64,000 nucleotides of DNA, taken from positions 132,471-196,470 of the forward strand of contig NW_017804220.1 of NCBI RefSeq assembly GCF_001625305.1. The letters are read 5' to 3'. The notes beneath the pieces were generated by a model that searched no databases, had not been told where the DNA came from, and saw nothing but the letters and a program-made list of their open reading frames with translations. This stretch comes from Branchiostoma belcheri (lineage: Eukaryota > Chordata > Leptocardii > Amphioxiformes > Branchiostomatidae). Both the position numbers and the translations under genes were made by a program. Position 1 is the stretch's first letter. Each line of letters begins with the position of its first letter. Below are positions 1 through 9,735 of this stretch, one piece after another.

Positions 1-190
1 AGTGACATCTAGCGACCGTATCAAGTACGCCAATTATGGATTTAGGCCCAACAGCACCTCCAACAGTACCCAGTAGGTGAGGTGAGTACCCCCTAATAAG
101 TAATATAATCTGCAGGATTTTTCTCAACCGCTAGGCGTACCTAAAAGTGTTGTGGACTTGACTAAACGTGATATGTATAAACGATTCTAA
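1..190 (+). repeat. Flank repeat R, copy 1
   Basis: This stretch matches 9600-9735 in direct orientation. Shared words include AGCGACCGTATCAAGTACGC, TCTGCAGGATTTTTCTCAAC and AACGTGATATGTATAAACG. Copy 1 carries an extra insert of roughly 50 bases in the middle. The two copies bracket the pair of GIY-YIG-like genes, so they may mark a duplication unit or be two copies of a dispersed repeat; the sequence alone does not decide. Confidence 0.7.
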
Positions 191-1225
191 ACTGTTACGG
201 TTCTCATGGCCAATACGCAGGCCAGACCCAAGGAATCATGTTGTCTAGGGCTTGTAAATTTCCTTGGGGACATGTTGTCCCTGGGGCCGATGAGCTAACC
301 TGTATGGATAACTAGTATCAAGGACATTCCACTGTGATAGAATGAACTGACCTAGCAACAGTCTGGCACACACTCTACTCTACTCAGTGTGTGCCAAACT
401 TTTGTCGTTCGTATATAGACTCGAGAACTTTTTTGAACCGTGTCTGTAGGGCTGTCCGTGCATGTTAACATCGTGATGTAACCATTGGTCAGTTTTAGGG
501 TTGTGATATACAAATATTCAATAGATAAAAACATAGAGGAGAGAGGAGTCTGCCTATCCCCGATTGTCAACACCGCCAGGGGATAGAATAGTGATGTATC
601 AACACCAGGTGTAGTGCGAAGCTGAACACATCGCTCGTGTATTTGTTCTTCAGCCCCATATCGTATAATAATTAACGTTAGCTCCTGCCAGGGGCAACAA
701 CCAACGTCATCGGTAACGTTGGGAACGAATGCCAAACATAGGTGTGTCGGGAAACAACAAGCAGCTACAGTACTTTCTCGGTGCGAGTTTGTACACTGTG
801 AATGTCGGAATTCCACTTTGTCTTGTGTCTTCACGTTCGCCAAGTTGTGCCTGTCTCCTGTGATGAACGGTTCGACGTTAACACGAAAAACTGGAAATAC
901 GTACTTGTCACCACTTCTCTGGAGTTTGACGAGAACGAAGTCTGTCGGGGGGAGAGTTTGCTTTCTTCGCTCCCGGAGAACTGGTAGTACAGGTTAGTCT
1001 GTTCGCTGGCAAACAACAAGCCGCCGGTCGTTGGCAAGCAGGTGTCAGTTGCGCCAAAGGCTATAACGGTCGAACATAGCACATTTACCAGGAAAGACAG
1101 TTGGCAGATTCAACCTTGAATCAAACCACTGAAGAAGAAAAGGGATAAGGGATTATAGAGTCGTCCCTCAGTGAAAGAAGTCATTACATTAGAACCAACT
1201 GCAGAAATCTAAGCTAGCTGTTATC
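191..1225 (+). other. Upstream block of gene 1, duplicated at 5830-7809
   Basis: No convincing gene lies here. Much of 440-1150 can be aligned with 5840-6770 upstream of the second gene: both share gttgtgat/gttgtgaa-type stretches, a cctgtg-gac/gaa-ggt-acgtta block, the words GCCGCCG and TTGCGCCAAAGG, and finally TTGAATCAAAC followed by ACTGAAGAAGAAAA. Just before each start codon the two genes share a GAAATC-TAGCT-ATCATGGC pattern, consistent with a common 5' UTR and promoter. No TATA box or other element is clear enough to name. Confidence 0.55.
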
Positions 1226-2965
1226 ATGGCCGCCGCTGAGACACTGGACGATCGGCTGCAGAAAGTAAAGGATGAGCTTAGAAAGATATATTCAATGAAA
1301 TTTCACGAAACGGAAGGCGGAAAGGATAAGAAAAGGGCAGCTTGCTGTGCGATCCACGACCAGTTGACACCCAGCGAGCTTTTTCCGTCAGAATTTTCGA
1401 TAGATTCGGTTGATAGAGATGGCCGGAATGACCCAGAAACGGCTGCAAGAACCAGCGACACAGCCGATTCTGAGAGAAAAGCGATGAAAGACAACCCCAT
1501 TGCCACCCCTGAAAAGCTTCAAAACTTAAACAAAAGCTTAAAACCCAGGAAGCTTTTTGATTCTCCACCAGAGGTCAATGATGCCCCTACGACTGGCAAG
1601 GTTATGGGATCTACTGCTACTACTACTACAGAAATCAAGATTGACTTCAAACGTGGACGGAAGGACCCAGAACATCTCAAACAAGAGTTAAAAGAGGCTG
1701 TTGCACGAGAGAACGAGTCTGCTGCTGAAAAAAGTATCAAAACTTTTGTCGACAGTCATATAATTGAAGAAGGCAAGAAAATGTTAGGCCCGGTATCGGT
1801 GTCCATGAACACTGTGGAGAAATCAAACTATCGGGAATACATATCATGTAAATTGATCGAACTGTCTCTAGCTGGACAAGTCGTGTGGGAGACTGAGGAT
1901 GGGGAGGCTGCGGAGGGCACGACAAATTTCTGGGAATTTAAGTACAGCGAAAGGAAATTGATTGAAGCAGCACAGCTCTATTCGTCGTGCAAGACAAGGA
2001 AAGTGCCAAAGAAAAAGGAAGAACTACTGCCAGTAATGTATTGGAAGGATGGGGAGGGAGACACAGATTGGGTGGAGTCAAGTACATGTTATTGTAGGAC
2101 TGAATGCGACAGTAAAAGTCCGGTGAAGAGACAGCCTCCGTCTTGGGCTACTAAATACATCAAAGACAAGAAGATCGATATCACAGTGTTTCCAAAAGAG
2201 GAAATTGAGGAACCCAACAAGCATCCTAACGCGGTGTACCTCCTTCTCTGTCGCTTTAACGGAACGGGTGAGCCTAAAGTACAGGCATACGCAGGGAGGG
2301 CTGAACCCGGAGTAGCAAACAGATGGCTGACCCACGCTGCAGCGTCAAAGAGTGTCATGGAAAAATATCTTAACTTAAAAACGTTTCGTGCAAAGCCTTT
2401 AAACATAAACAAACCCAACTCCAGACAGCTTGTTGACGTCATAGTCAGTAGGCTGTACGCTCAAGGTGGTAGGAAATTTATCACCGAAGTGGATGTAAAA
2501 ACACATGATAACATCGTCCTCTTTGTTTACCGTGCTTACGGGCCGAACGAAACAGGCAACAAAACTGGCAAAGACTCCAAGACTGAGTCAAAATCGCAAG
2601 AAGAAGGCGGGTCTAAGGCAGTAGAGGGCGGGACCGAAGAAGACGAGCATAAGGACGACGGAGAAGAGGATTCGACCGCCGAAGACGAGGATTCGACCGC
2701 CGAAGACGAGGATTCGACCGACGAAGACGAGGATTCGACCGACGAAGACGAGGATTCGACCGACGAAGACGAGGATTCGACCGACGAAGACGAGGTTGGA
2801 ACCGGTGCTGACAAGGCGAACAACACTGAGGACAAGAGTGAGAAGAAGACACCAGCGGATCACATGAAACTGATGAAAGATACAGAATCAGACCTAATAG
2901 ATAAGCTGACTTTGACGGACATGAAGCGTGGGATGAATGGACGTCGGGAACGCGCTTCGCCGTAG
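1226..2965 (+). CDS. GIY-YIG-like protein with acidic tandem repeats (gene 1 of pair)
   Basis: An intronless 579-residue reading frame, paralogous to the gene at 7810. The N-terminal 50 residues (DELRKIYS..F..TEGG) and a central region (NTVE, WETED, FWEFKYSERKLIEAAQL, LLPVMYW, PPSWAT) are conserved between the two. Residues about 335-435 resemble a GIY-YIG nuclease core: NAVYLLL at 335-341 in the GIY strand position, AYAGRA at 354-359 in the YIG position, then R366 and H370 with the family's R-x3-H spacing, and E421 and N429 as possible catalytic Glu and Asn. Catalysis, substrate and localisation are unknown. Residues about 60-145 and 480-523 are missing from the paralogue; the second segment is a run of acidic EDSTDED repeats. 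Both proteins end with DMxxGMNGR. The start is the ATG aligned with the paralogue's. The fold assignment is inference from motifs, so I am confident of the gene and less so of the function. Confidence 0.85.
   Translation: MAAAETLDDRLQKVKDELRKIYSMKFHETEGGKDKKRAACCAIHDQLTPSELFPSEFSIDSVDRDGRNDPETAARTSDTADSERKAMKDNPIATPEKLQNLNKSLKPRKLFDSPPEVNDAPTTGKVMGSTATTTTEIKIDFKRGRKDPEHLKQELKEAVARENESAAEKSIKTFVDSHIIEEGKKMLGPVSVSMNTVEKSNYREYISCKLIELSLAGQVVWETEDGEAAEGTTNFWEFKYSERKLIEAAQLYSSCKTRKVPKKKEELLPVMYWKDGEGDTDWVESSTCYCRTECDSKSPVKRQPPSWATKYIKDKKIDITVFPKEEIEEPNKHPNAVYLLLCRFNGTGEPKVQAYAGRAEPGVANRWLTHAAASKSVMEKYLNLKTFRAKPLNINKPNSRQLVDVIVSRLYAQGGRKFITEVDVKTHDNIVLFVYRAYGPNETGNKTGKDSKTESKSQEEGGSKAVEGGTEEDEHKDDGEEDSTAEDEDSTAEDEDSTDEDEDSTDEDEDSTDEDEDSTDEDEVGTGADKANNTEDKSEKKTPADHMKLMKDTESDLIDKLTLTDMKRGMNGRRERASP
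2662..2795 (+). repeat. 21-bp coding minisatellite in gene 1
   Basis: Six near-identical copies of a 21-base unit (gaggattcgaccgacgaaga plus c) run in frame and encode EDSTAED then EDSTDED heptapeptides. The first two units read GCC (Ala) where later ones read GAC (Asp), so the array shows an internal spread of one variant. It is absent from the paralogue, so it arose or was lost after duplication. Confidence 0.9.
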
Positions 2966-4898
2966 AGCGGAATATTGACATAACCGGCAAAGCATGTGAG
3001 ACATATTCATAGAAACGCAACAATGGACCTTTCTGGATCGAACACGTCGAACCTGCCTCGTTTTATTTCGAACACCTCGGTCAAAATCAGCGCGGGAAAT
3101 CTAAGAGCAGCAAAGTGAGTTGATGTCTACTTATTAAATACTCGTACTCCTTGTTTTACCGGTGAAATTGAATTTGTGACATCGGAGGCAATTTCAAGTT
3201 GACCAAAGACGTTTTGTCATTCTTGTATTTCTTTATGAAGCCTTCAGTATTGCTCATGTCCATGTTTGCGTGCTTATGTTTCTACTTGCATCACAAATCA
3301 AAGCCCTTTATAAGTTGCGCCCTTACTCGTGACCACCCGAGCTGTTTTTTTTTTTTTCATTTCGTTTTTTTCCTGGCTTATATGTAGCTGCGATGCATGC
3401 AGCAAATGCCGTGGAAAACACAGTCACAGATAAACGTACTCTGCGTAACACTTGCATCGGCTGTTTCTCAGCAACTGGGCACTCTTGTCCGCCTACCGTG
3501 TGATGTTATGCGGCGCATCCCGCGTCCGCATTGAGCGAAAACATTTTGCTCTCATCAAACTATCCCTGTCCCCTCCTCAAATAGATAGTTTTACTCCGAT
3601 TCAAATATATAGTTTTACACCGATAAGTTTTACTCGGTGGATCGATGTGTACTTCAACGAAGATAGCGTAACACTTTTTGGGGGCTACTGGGAGAGTTTT
3701 TCGCTTCCGAAAACTCGACCCTAATGTTGAGCAGCAGAACCGACATTCTGGCGGCGGTGGCCTCCGCGGTCCTCCCTGCGCTAGCGCTGTTTTTGACCGA
3801 GGTGTTCGAAAGAGAACAGGGGGCGGGGCTTACGATGTTCGACCGGAAAGGTCCATTGGGACAGTCTCTTGAAAAGTTTTTAAGGGCTAGCCAGCAGTCT
3901 TAACCATAAATAAAACGATGGAAATTATTTCACACATGATATAGCTACATTTTGTCCAAACGAAGGGCGTTAAAACATCCCGTCGAGATCAGAAGGCGGA
4001 CAAATGATTTCTTGTAGGGGAAATTTACAACGTGTTGCTCTACATTACCCATCTACGATGTGTTTCGGATCAGGCATAGTCTCGCGAAGTAATTGTGTTA
4101 CTACTCGATCCCACAGTGATAGACGGCACTGTTTCCACATCTTCGTATTACTGTAACGTTAAATATCTAAGGTATAGTGTTGTAGTCATAACCTCAGGTA
4201 CGGGTGTAGATGTACAACATTTCTTACTTTCTTTTGTACCAGTACTGTACAGAGTTCTAGAGACGGACTTCTGTGTTATCAAGGCATGTATGTTAAAAAC
4301 TATCTCATGCATTCAGAATATCAACTTGATTTTCTAGATGATTTTTTCTATTGAAAGTTAGGGATATAAGAATGGGAAAAACATAGAAACTTTGGAGGGA
4401 AACGATTATTCTAGAACCATTGACACCCATTCACAAAGATCAGATGAACTTGAAAAAACTACTTCTGTTGTCATAGCAGAGAAGGGGGAAATAGGCTTTT
4501 ACATATCACTGCCTGAAAAATTGTGTAAGTTGTGAGTTGGCATAGAAATGCATTAGCACTGAGTCTACCTGACTTGTTGGAACTGTATATGAGTAGCGTG
4601 TCATCTGTGTCGATAGTATGTTAAAATATGAAATGAATTGTTTGATGGATACAGATTTTTTTATTAAAAGCAGTGTTATTCTGTCAAATTCTAATTGGGG
4701 CTCCTGTCTTTATTTACCCTAAGTACAAAGGTTAGAAAGAATGCCTTATACAAAGAGAACTGATAGTAAGGGTAATAACGCGCTGTATCCTGTTGTTTTT
4801 CCTGTTAGCTTATTTCTATTGGCATTGCAAGTGAAGCTGTGTTTTTGTTTTTTCATGCTTCTAAAAATTTAAAGGGGTGGGAAATCAAAAACAAGGTG
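2966..4898. other. Intergenic, no gene seen
   Basis: The first 50 bases after the stop codon still align with the 3' flank of the second gene (both contain ATATTGACATAACCGG). The rest holds short open frames without recognisable motifs, a T-rich tract near 3342-3370 and AT-rich sequence to 4860. I see no coding signal or structured element. Confidence 0.6.
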
Positions 4899-4902
4899 GC
4901 AC

Positions 4903-4985
4903 GTGGGGTCGTGTGGCCGGTAGCAGTGGCGTGTTTGGCTCGGAACCGAGAGGTCCTGGGTTCGAACCCCACTTTGTAAGTGAAT
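4903..4985 (+). repeat. tRNA-derived SINE, copy 1
   Basis: The head contains a B-box-like GGTTCGAACCC and the words GGGTCGTGTGGC and TTTGGCTCGGAACC, as do the copies at 15199-15330 and 35046-35180 on the other strand. It looks like a SINE head rather than a functional tRNA because a closed cloverleaf cannot be drawn and the sequence is dispersed in the window. Confidence 0.65.
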
Positions 4986-5194
4986 CACCAACTTCCATAC
5001 AGTAGAATTTGGACAATCACCGGGGGGGCTGGCGAACCCTCGTTTCGTATTAGCCACACAAACATGCCAGTAATTGCCGACATCATGGGCATTATCGGAA
5101 GAACAGAACAGAACGAACCGAAGCGGGACTGATATGCTGCCCAGATACAGTGACACGCAGTCTCCACAAGGCCTGTTTGAAGAATTCAAATAGA

Positions 5195-5437
5195 ATCAAT
5201 CTCCAGAAATTTAGAATAAATGTCCAGTCATATAAACGAAAACCACGAGGTCTCAAAAATTCTGTAGAGACCATCATGGGAACAGATAGCCGTGTCTGTA
5301 TAGGCAAGGACATTATATATCAATCGAACGATCAATCAATCAATTGTAACAGGTACGGCAAGTTCTTCAGAAGTACTAAATATATCGAACTAATAGGTAC
5401 GATATTGCCTACAACAATGTTAAGGAGTTGTATATAA
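5195..5437 (+). repeat. Repeat S, copy 1
   Basis: Aligns directly with 6776-6990. Shared words include TTTAGAATAAA, CGAGGTCTCAAA, GGCAAGTTCTT and TTGCCTACAACAATG. It is part of the duplicated flank of the GIY-YIG-like pair. The copy here lacks the MITE that interrupts the sequence after 6992, so it gives an approximate empty site for that insertion. Confidence 0.7.
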
Positions 5438-5482
5438 TTTAAGACTAAACATGATACATGTATTTCGTGACATTTAATATAC

Positions 5483-5590
5483 AGTCAAACCTGTCTATAG
5501 TGGTCACTCAAGGGACTGGCCAAATTTGACCACTATGGACAGGTGACCACTTTAGAGAGATAGCAATTAGTTGACCCCCCCCCCCAGTGA
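5483..5590 (+). repeat. Transposon-like fragment with internal inverted words
   Basis: Contains cctgtctatagtggtcac and, 40 bases on, ccactatggacaggtgacca: the words CTATAGTGG and CCACTATGG are near inverse copies. This kind of head is typical of short DNA-transposon ends, but I cannot name the family. A C-homopolymer follows at about 5575-5585. Confidence 0.4.
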
Positions 5591-5689
5591 CTCAATTCAC
5601 AAACATATGAAAACATTCATTGCACAGGTAAGCCTCTTTTTAAATGTAACATTACATGTTATAATTTAATTGTTGTTCTGAAAAATGTT

Positions 5690-5870
5690 ATGAAAAATGG
5701 CTTACATGACAATGCACTGGAGCTCTATATAAGTAAAAACTAAACACTACGCTGTTTCACGTGAGTGATACAATATATAGGAAAACATGGATTACGTGGT
5801 TATGTACAGAAAAATAAAGCTGACATCAGTTGTCTGCTGTCTATATAGTTGCTGTCCGGGCGTGTCAGCA
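5690..5870 (+). repeat. Repeat U, copy 1
   Basis: Aligns directly with 7530-7720: shared words are ATGGCTTACATGACAATG, GTGATACAATATAT, AAAACATGGATTACGT and TTATGTACAG. It continues into the block that precedes gene 2, which shows that the duplicated flank was copied more than once or was split by insertions. Confidence 0.7.
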
Positions 5871-6132
5871 TCTTGTTATAACCATGCGAACTTTGCTCAG
5901 TTAGCACACAGGTTAGCCACACTACGGCAGGTTGTGAAATACAATAATAGATAAAACATCAAAGACTATATCTGACTGTCTATCTCCGTGTGTCAACATC
6001 ACCTAGTCTAGAACAATTTTACATTAGTCGTGTCATCAACATCAGGTGTGTAGTACAAACACTTCGTGTATTATATATTTGTTCTTCTCACCAGTCCCGT
6101 ATCATAACTTCAGTGTATGGCAGCCGTAACAT

Positions 6133-6192
6133 GTTACCTATGATTGACGTGCATTGTTTACACTAACAAATATACGTCAATCATAGGTAAAC
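6133..6192. repeat. Short foldback upstream of gene 2
   Basis: The arms GTTACCTATGATTGACGT (6133-6150) and ACGTCAATCATAGGTAAAC (6174-6192) are inverse complements apart from one extra base, with a 23-base loop. The corresponding part of the gene 1 flank (about 695-730) keeps only the right-hand words, so the foldback is specific to this copy. Confidence 0.75.
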
Positions 6193-6775
6193 TTTGGAAC
6201 GAATAGTTGTCCAAAGGTGTGTCTGGCAGATATTATAAATGAGTTACCACCTCGGTGAGAAGCTCAGAGTGGTTAGTTCTCACCGTGGAGAGTCTTGTGG
6301 GTTCATTTCTGTTAGTGTTTGTCTCCTGTGGACGGTCCAACGTTACCACGAAAGACTGGAGGTACGTGTGAACACTTTGCGGAGACCTGACGAGAACTTA
6401 TAGTGTGTTTTAAAGAGGGACAGTTTCTCAGCTTTCCAGAACTGGTACGATTAGTCTATTGTCTGAGTTGTTCGCCTCCACTAAAGAAGCCGCCGATTTG
6501 CCGTCGGGTGGCTATACCAGCTAGTGTAACAAAACAGAAGCGGATACTGTCGACACCTCCCGCCAACCTTGCGTACGGTTGCCTTTCTCCGCTCAAGAAC
6601 TGGGAGTACACTCGGGTTACGGTCTGTTCGCTGGAAAACAACAAAGCCGCCGCTGATTTCAAGCTGGTGTCTATTGCGCCAAAGGGTTGCTATACCGGTG
6701 GAACATAGCAGAAGTAAAAACAGACGGGGATTCAGACTTGAATCAAACTACTGAAGAAGAAAAAACGCCGATATT

Positions 6776-6990
6776 TAGAATAAAAGTCCACTCCTGTAAA
6801 TGAAAATCACTGCGAGGTCTCAAATACTGTACCAGACACAGATAACCGTGGCCGTAAGGGCAAATTATATGAATCAATTAAACTTAATTGCACAAAAAAA
6901 TGTCGCAGCTGCAGGTACCATGTATGGCAAGTTCTTGAGAAACATTGAACGAATATCGCTGTTGCCTACAACAATGCTAAGAAGTTCTAT
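6776..6990 (+). repeat. Repeat S, copy 2
   Basis: Direct copy of 5195-5437, ending where the MITE at 6993-7402 begins. Confidence 0.7.
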
Positions 6991-6992
6991 AA

Positions 6993-7402
6993 GGCCACAG
7001 CAAGTAAATTTTATGGATGACATCCTCCGCAGACTCCAAATCTAATGCGAGCGGGCGAAAAAAAAACAAGGCGGGTCGAAAAAAACAAGGTTCCTACAAT
7101 TTAGAATTTTGACTCAATCATTGTACAAATGGTTTTGATTCAGTAGGAACATCACATATACACAGCAAGCATCACATATCACCGCATCAAAGTAAGAAAC
7201 AAAACATTAAATCAAAGCCTTTTCTTGTTTCCTCTCTTCATAGATATCTGCCATCCACCTTCCAGCATGGCAGACATCTTTGCCCATTTTCGGCATGTTG
7301 ACCACTGTCAGAAGCCAAAAAAAGTTCTTGTTTTTTTTTCCAAAATCAGGCGAAAATTAATGAGCGCGCGGATGTCATCCATAAAATTTACTTGCTGTGG
7401 CC
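6993..7402. mobile_element. Harbinger-like MITE, copy 1
   Basis: A 410-bp element with perfect terminal inverted repeats of about 33 bp, beginning GGCCACAGCAAGTAAA and running inward to GGATGACATCC. It is flanked by TAA on both sides (6990-6992 and 7403-7405), the 3-bp TWA-type duplication used by PIF/Harbinger transposases. It has no coding capacity. Related copies lie at 11414, 18437, 60581 and 63445. Confidence 0.85.
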
Positions 7403-7529
7403 TAACTAGACACTATGGCATTTTTGTCTGATTGATACAATATACATGTATAAAATATTAATGAAATGAGTTTCTTTGTAACTTAAGACTAAACACTACG
7501 CTATTTTATTTAAGTGATATAATATATAT

Positions 7530-7720
7530 ATGTCAAATGGCTTACATGACAATGTACTGGAGTTGTATGTAACTAAAAACTACAAGTAAGCATTACGCTG
7601 TTTTATATAAGTGATACAATATATTGGAAAACATGGATTACGTTGTTATGTACAGGAAAATAAAGTTGACACCAGTTGTGCATATATATATAGTCGCTGC
7701 CTGAGGGTGTCAGCATCTTG
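7530..7720 (+). repeat. Repeat U, copy 2
   Basis: Direct copy of 5690-5870. A weaker partial copy of its first part precedes it at about 7470-7530 (shared words aagtgatataatatat and actacgct), giving a local tandem arrangement. Confidence 0.65.
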
Positions 7721-7809
7721 TTGTAATCCCTCTATAGATAAAAGGGACTGACAAAAAGTCCAGCAGTAAAACTACCAACAGACTCCTGAAATCGTAGCTC
7801 ACAGATATC

Positions 7810-9072
7810 ATGGCATCTGCTTCCTCTGAGACAATAGACGATCCGCGGCTCAAGACAATAAAGAGCGAGCTTGGAAGTGTATATTCGTCGACATTTGAAA
7901 AAACGCAAGGCGATGAGGAGGAAAAAATGTCAGCTTGTTGGGACATCTACCGCTTACTGATCCCAGACAAGCTTCTCCCACCAAAATTCCTGATGCGCAA
8001 AACAAAGATTAACTTTCAACGCACAGAAAGACTTGAAAAACAGTTACAAGATGTTGTTACTGCAGACCGGGGGATATTGAGTGATCGTGCTAAAAAGAAG
8101 ATCGCTGAGTTTGTTAAGCACATTGTCAAAGAAAAAAAGAAAATTGATGGCCCAGAATCCGCGTTGAAAGCACTGAATACTGTGGAAGCTCAACAATTTT
8201 TAAAGCGCATAATAAGAGTACTGTATGACGCCGGAGAAATTATATGGGACACGGAGGATGAGGATGGGAAGGCTGTGAAAGGAGTCACAAAGTTCTGGAT
8301 TCTTGATTACGAGGAGCGAAGGCTGCTTGAAGCATCGCAGCTCCATTCTTGTATTACACGTAAGTCGTGGCATGTGCCGCGCAAGGATGGCAGAAAAAAA
8401 CTCATGCCAGTAATGTATTGGTTAAAGGAGAAGAAAAAACGAAACGGCGAGGAGGAGGAGGAGGAAAAATCTACCGTTTGGGTAGAGTATAATCGGGAGA
8501 CATACGGGGACGGCAGTAAAGATAATTCGAAGGGGACGGAGAAAGATCCTCCATCGTGGGCTACTGAGTATATAGCGCAGGCGCAGGAAAAACTCACAAT
8601 AAAAAAAAATGACCCAATAAAGACGTTCCTCCCGGAAGATAAACCTAGCACATGTCATAACGCAGTGTACCTCCTTCTCTGTCGCTTTAAGGGTGTACCC
8701 AAAGAATACAGCGTACAGGCTTATGCAGGAAGGGCTACAAATGGAGTAGAAGGCAGATGGTCAGATCATGCGGATAAGTCCGCGGAACTCATAAAAACCT
8801 ACCATGAGTTGCTTACATTCAGTGAAAGCCCTTTAGGCTTGGGTAAAACCTTACTTGTTGAGGTTGTAATCGGTAGACTATACGCGCAACATGGCAGGAG
8901 AGGCCTAACTGAAAATGATACTACAGCGCACGATAATATCGCACTCTTTATTTACAACGCTTACGGGGAGGGCAAGACTGGAGAGGACCGCATGAAACAA
9001 GAAGAAAGGGACCTCATAAAGTATCTGAAATTGAAGGACATGGCGTGTGGGATGAATGGACGTGAGGGATAG
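7810..9072 (+). CDS. GIY-YIG-like protein (gene 2 of pair)
   Basis: An intronless 420-residue reading frame, paralogous to the gene at 1226 and lacking that gene's 85-residue N-terminal insert and acidic repeats. Conserved landmarks are SACWDIYRLL near residue 40, NTVE, WDTED, EERRLLEASQL, LMPVMYW, PPSWATEY and the C-terminal DMACGMNGR. The candidate GIY-YIG core spans about 284-385: NAVYLLL (284-290), AYAGRA (304-309), R316 and H320 with R-x3-H spacing, then E351 or E368 and N376 (within HDN) as acidic and Asn candidates. A short EEEEEE tract (residues about 216-222) replaces the longer acidic tail of gene 1. The start ATG aligns with that of gene 1 and is preceded by similar sequence. No signal peptide or membrane segment is visible, so a cytoplasmic or nuclear protein is expected. 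Function is inferred only from the motif pattern. Confidence 0.87.
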   Translation: MASASSETIDDPRLKTIKSELGSVYSSTFEKTQGDEEEKMSACWDIYRLLIPDKLLPPKFLMRKTKINFQRTERLEKQLQDVVTADRGILSDRAKKKIAEFVKHIVKEKKKIDGPESALKALNTVEAQQFLKRIIRVLYDAGEIIWDTEDEDGKAVKGVTKFWILDYEERRLLEASQLHSCITRKSWHVPRKDGRKKLMPVMYWLKEKKKRNGEEEEEEKSTVWVEYNRETYGDGSKDNSKGTEKDPPSWATEYIAQAQEKLTIKKNDPIKTFLPEDKPSTCHNAVYLLLCRFKGVPKEYSVQAYAGRATNGVEGRWSDHADKSAELIKTYHELLTFSESPLGLGKTLLVEVVIGRLYAQHGRRGLTENDTTAHDNIALFIYNAYGEGKTGEDRMKQEERDLIKYLKLKDMACGMNGREG

Positions 9073-9361
9073 CGCGTTTTTCATGTTGTAGAGCAGGATA
9101 TTGACATAACCGGTAAATCATTATTCATGTGAGGAAATTCTGCATTAAAAACGGTTGAGACTTTAGCTATTTTGTGAAACAGAACAAGTGACATGTGTAA
9201 ATAAGGCCCTTCCTGTAGAGAGGTCCTGTAGACTAGACCTGTGATTAAAGAGGTCAAAACCAAGGAAAACTGCTCTGAAGCTTCACTTCCAAACAAAGTA
9301 CTTTATTCCAATGATGCAGTACGACAATACAAGATACAATGTAGCAAGTCTAGAAATGCTA
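9073..9361. other. 3' flank of gene 2
   Basis: The first 60 bases contain ATATTGACATAACCGG as after gene 1, so this is shared 3' flank and probably 3' UTR. The stop codon of gene 2 lies a few codons earlier than the aligned one of gene 1. Nothing else is recognised. Confidence 0.6.
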
Positions 9362-9512
9362 ATTTCTAAGCAGATCTTTCGGTGGCCGCAAAGACAGTAT
9401 CAAATTGGCCAGGCAGTGCCCATTGGCCACCCGATACTGTCTGGCCAATGCATACGGCCTGGCCATCTATTTCATACTGTCTTTGCGGCCACCCAAAGAT
9501 CTGCTTGGAAGT
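9362..9512. mobile_element. TA-flanked MITE, family AAGCAGAT, copy 1
   Basis: A 151-bp palindromic element. The left end ATTTCTAAGCAGATCTTT pairs with AAAGATCTGCTTGGAAGT at the right end, and the arms continue inward through gcggccacc/ggtggccgc and gatactgtct. TA flanks both sides, as in Tc1/mariner-type insertion. It has no coding capacity and a relative lies at 10682-10856. Confidence 0.8.
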
Positions 9513-9599
9513 TAGATCCTTGAGTCGAGTCACCTCGCCATTTATCACGTCACAGAAAGCAAACACGAGCTAAGTACATGTAGCTGTGTAAACATGAAA

Positions 9600-9735
9600 A
9601 GTGACACCTAGCGACCGTATCAAGTACGCCAATTATGGATTGAGGCCATACAATACCCCCAAATACAATCTGCAGGATTTTTCTCAACCGCTAGACTTGA
9701 CCAAACGTGATATGTATAAACGTTGCGCAATGACA
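9600..9735 (+). repeat. Flank repeat R, copy 2
   Basis: Direct copy of 1-190 beyond the second GIY-YIG-like gene. The remaining sequence to 10546 (AT-rich, with one internal tgggtggat repeat near 10272 and 10321) shows no gene. Confidence 0.7.

Noticed and set aside
352-843. 163-codon open frame on the minus strand
   Set aside because: It lies in the duplicated flank. The matching flank of gene 2 is not open, the composition shows no domain, and there is no splice or start context.
4903-4985. Possible tRNA gene
   Set aside because: B-box and A-box-like words are present, but no cloverleaf closes and two other dispersed copies extend into the same SINE body.
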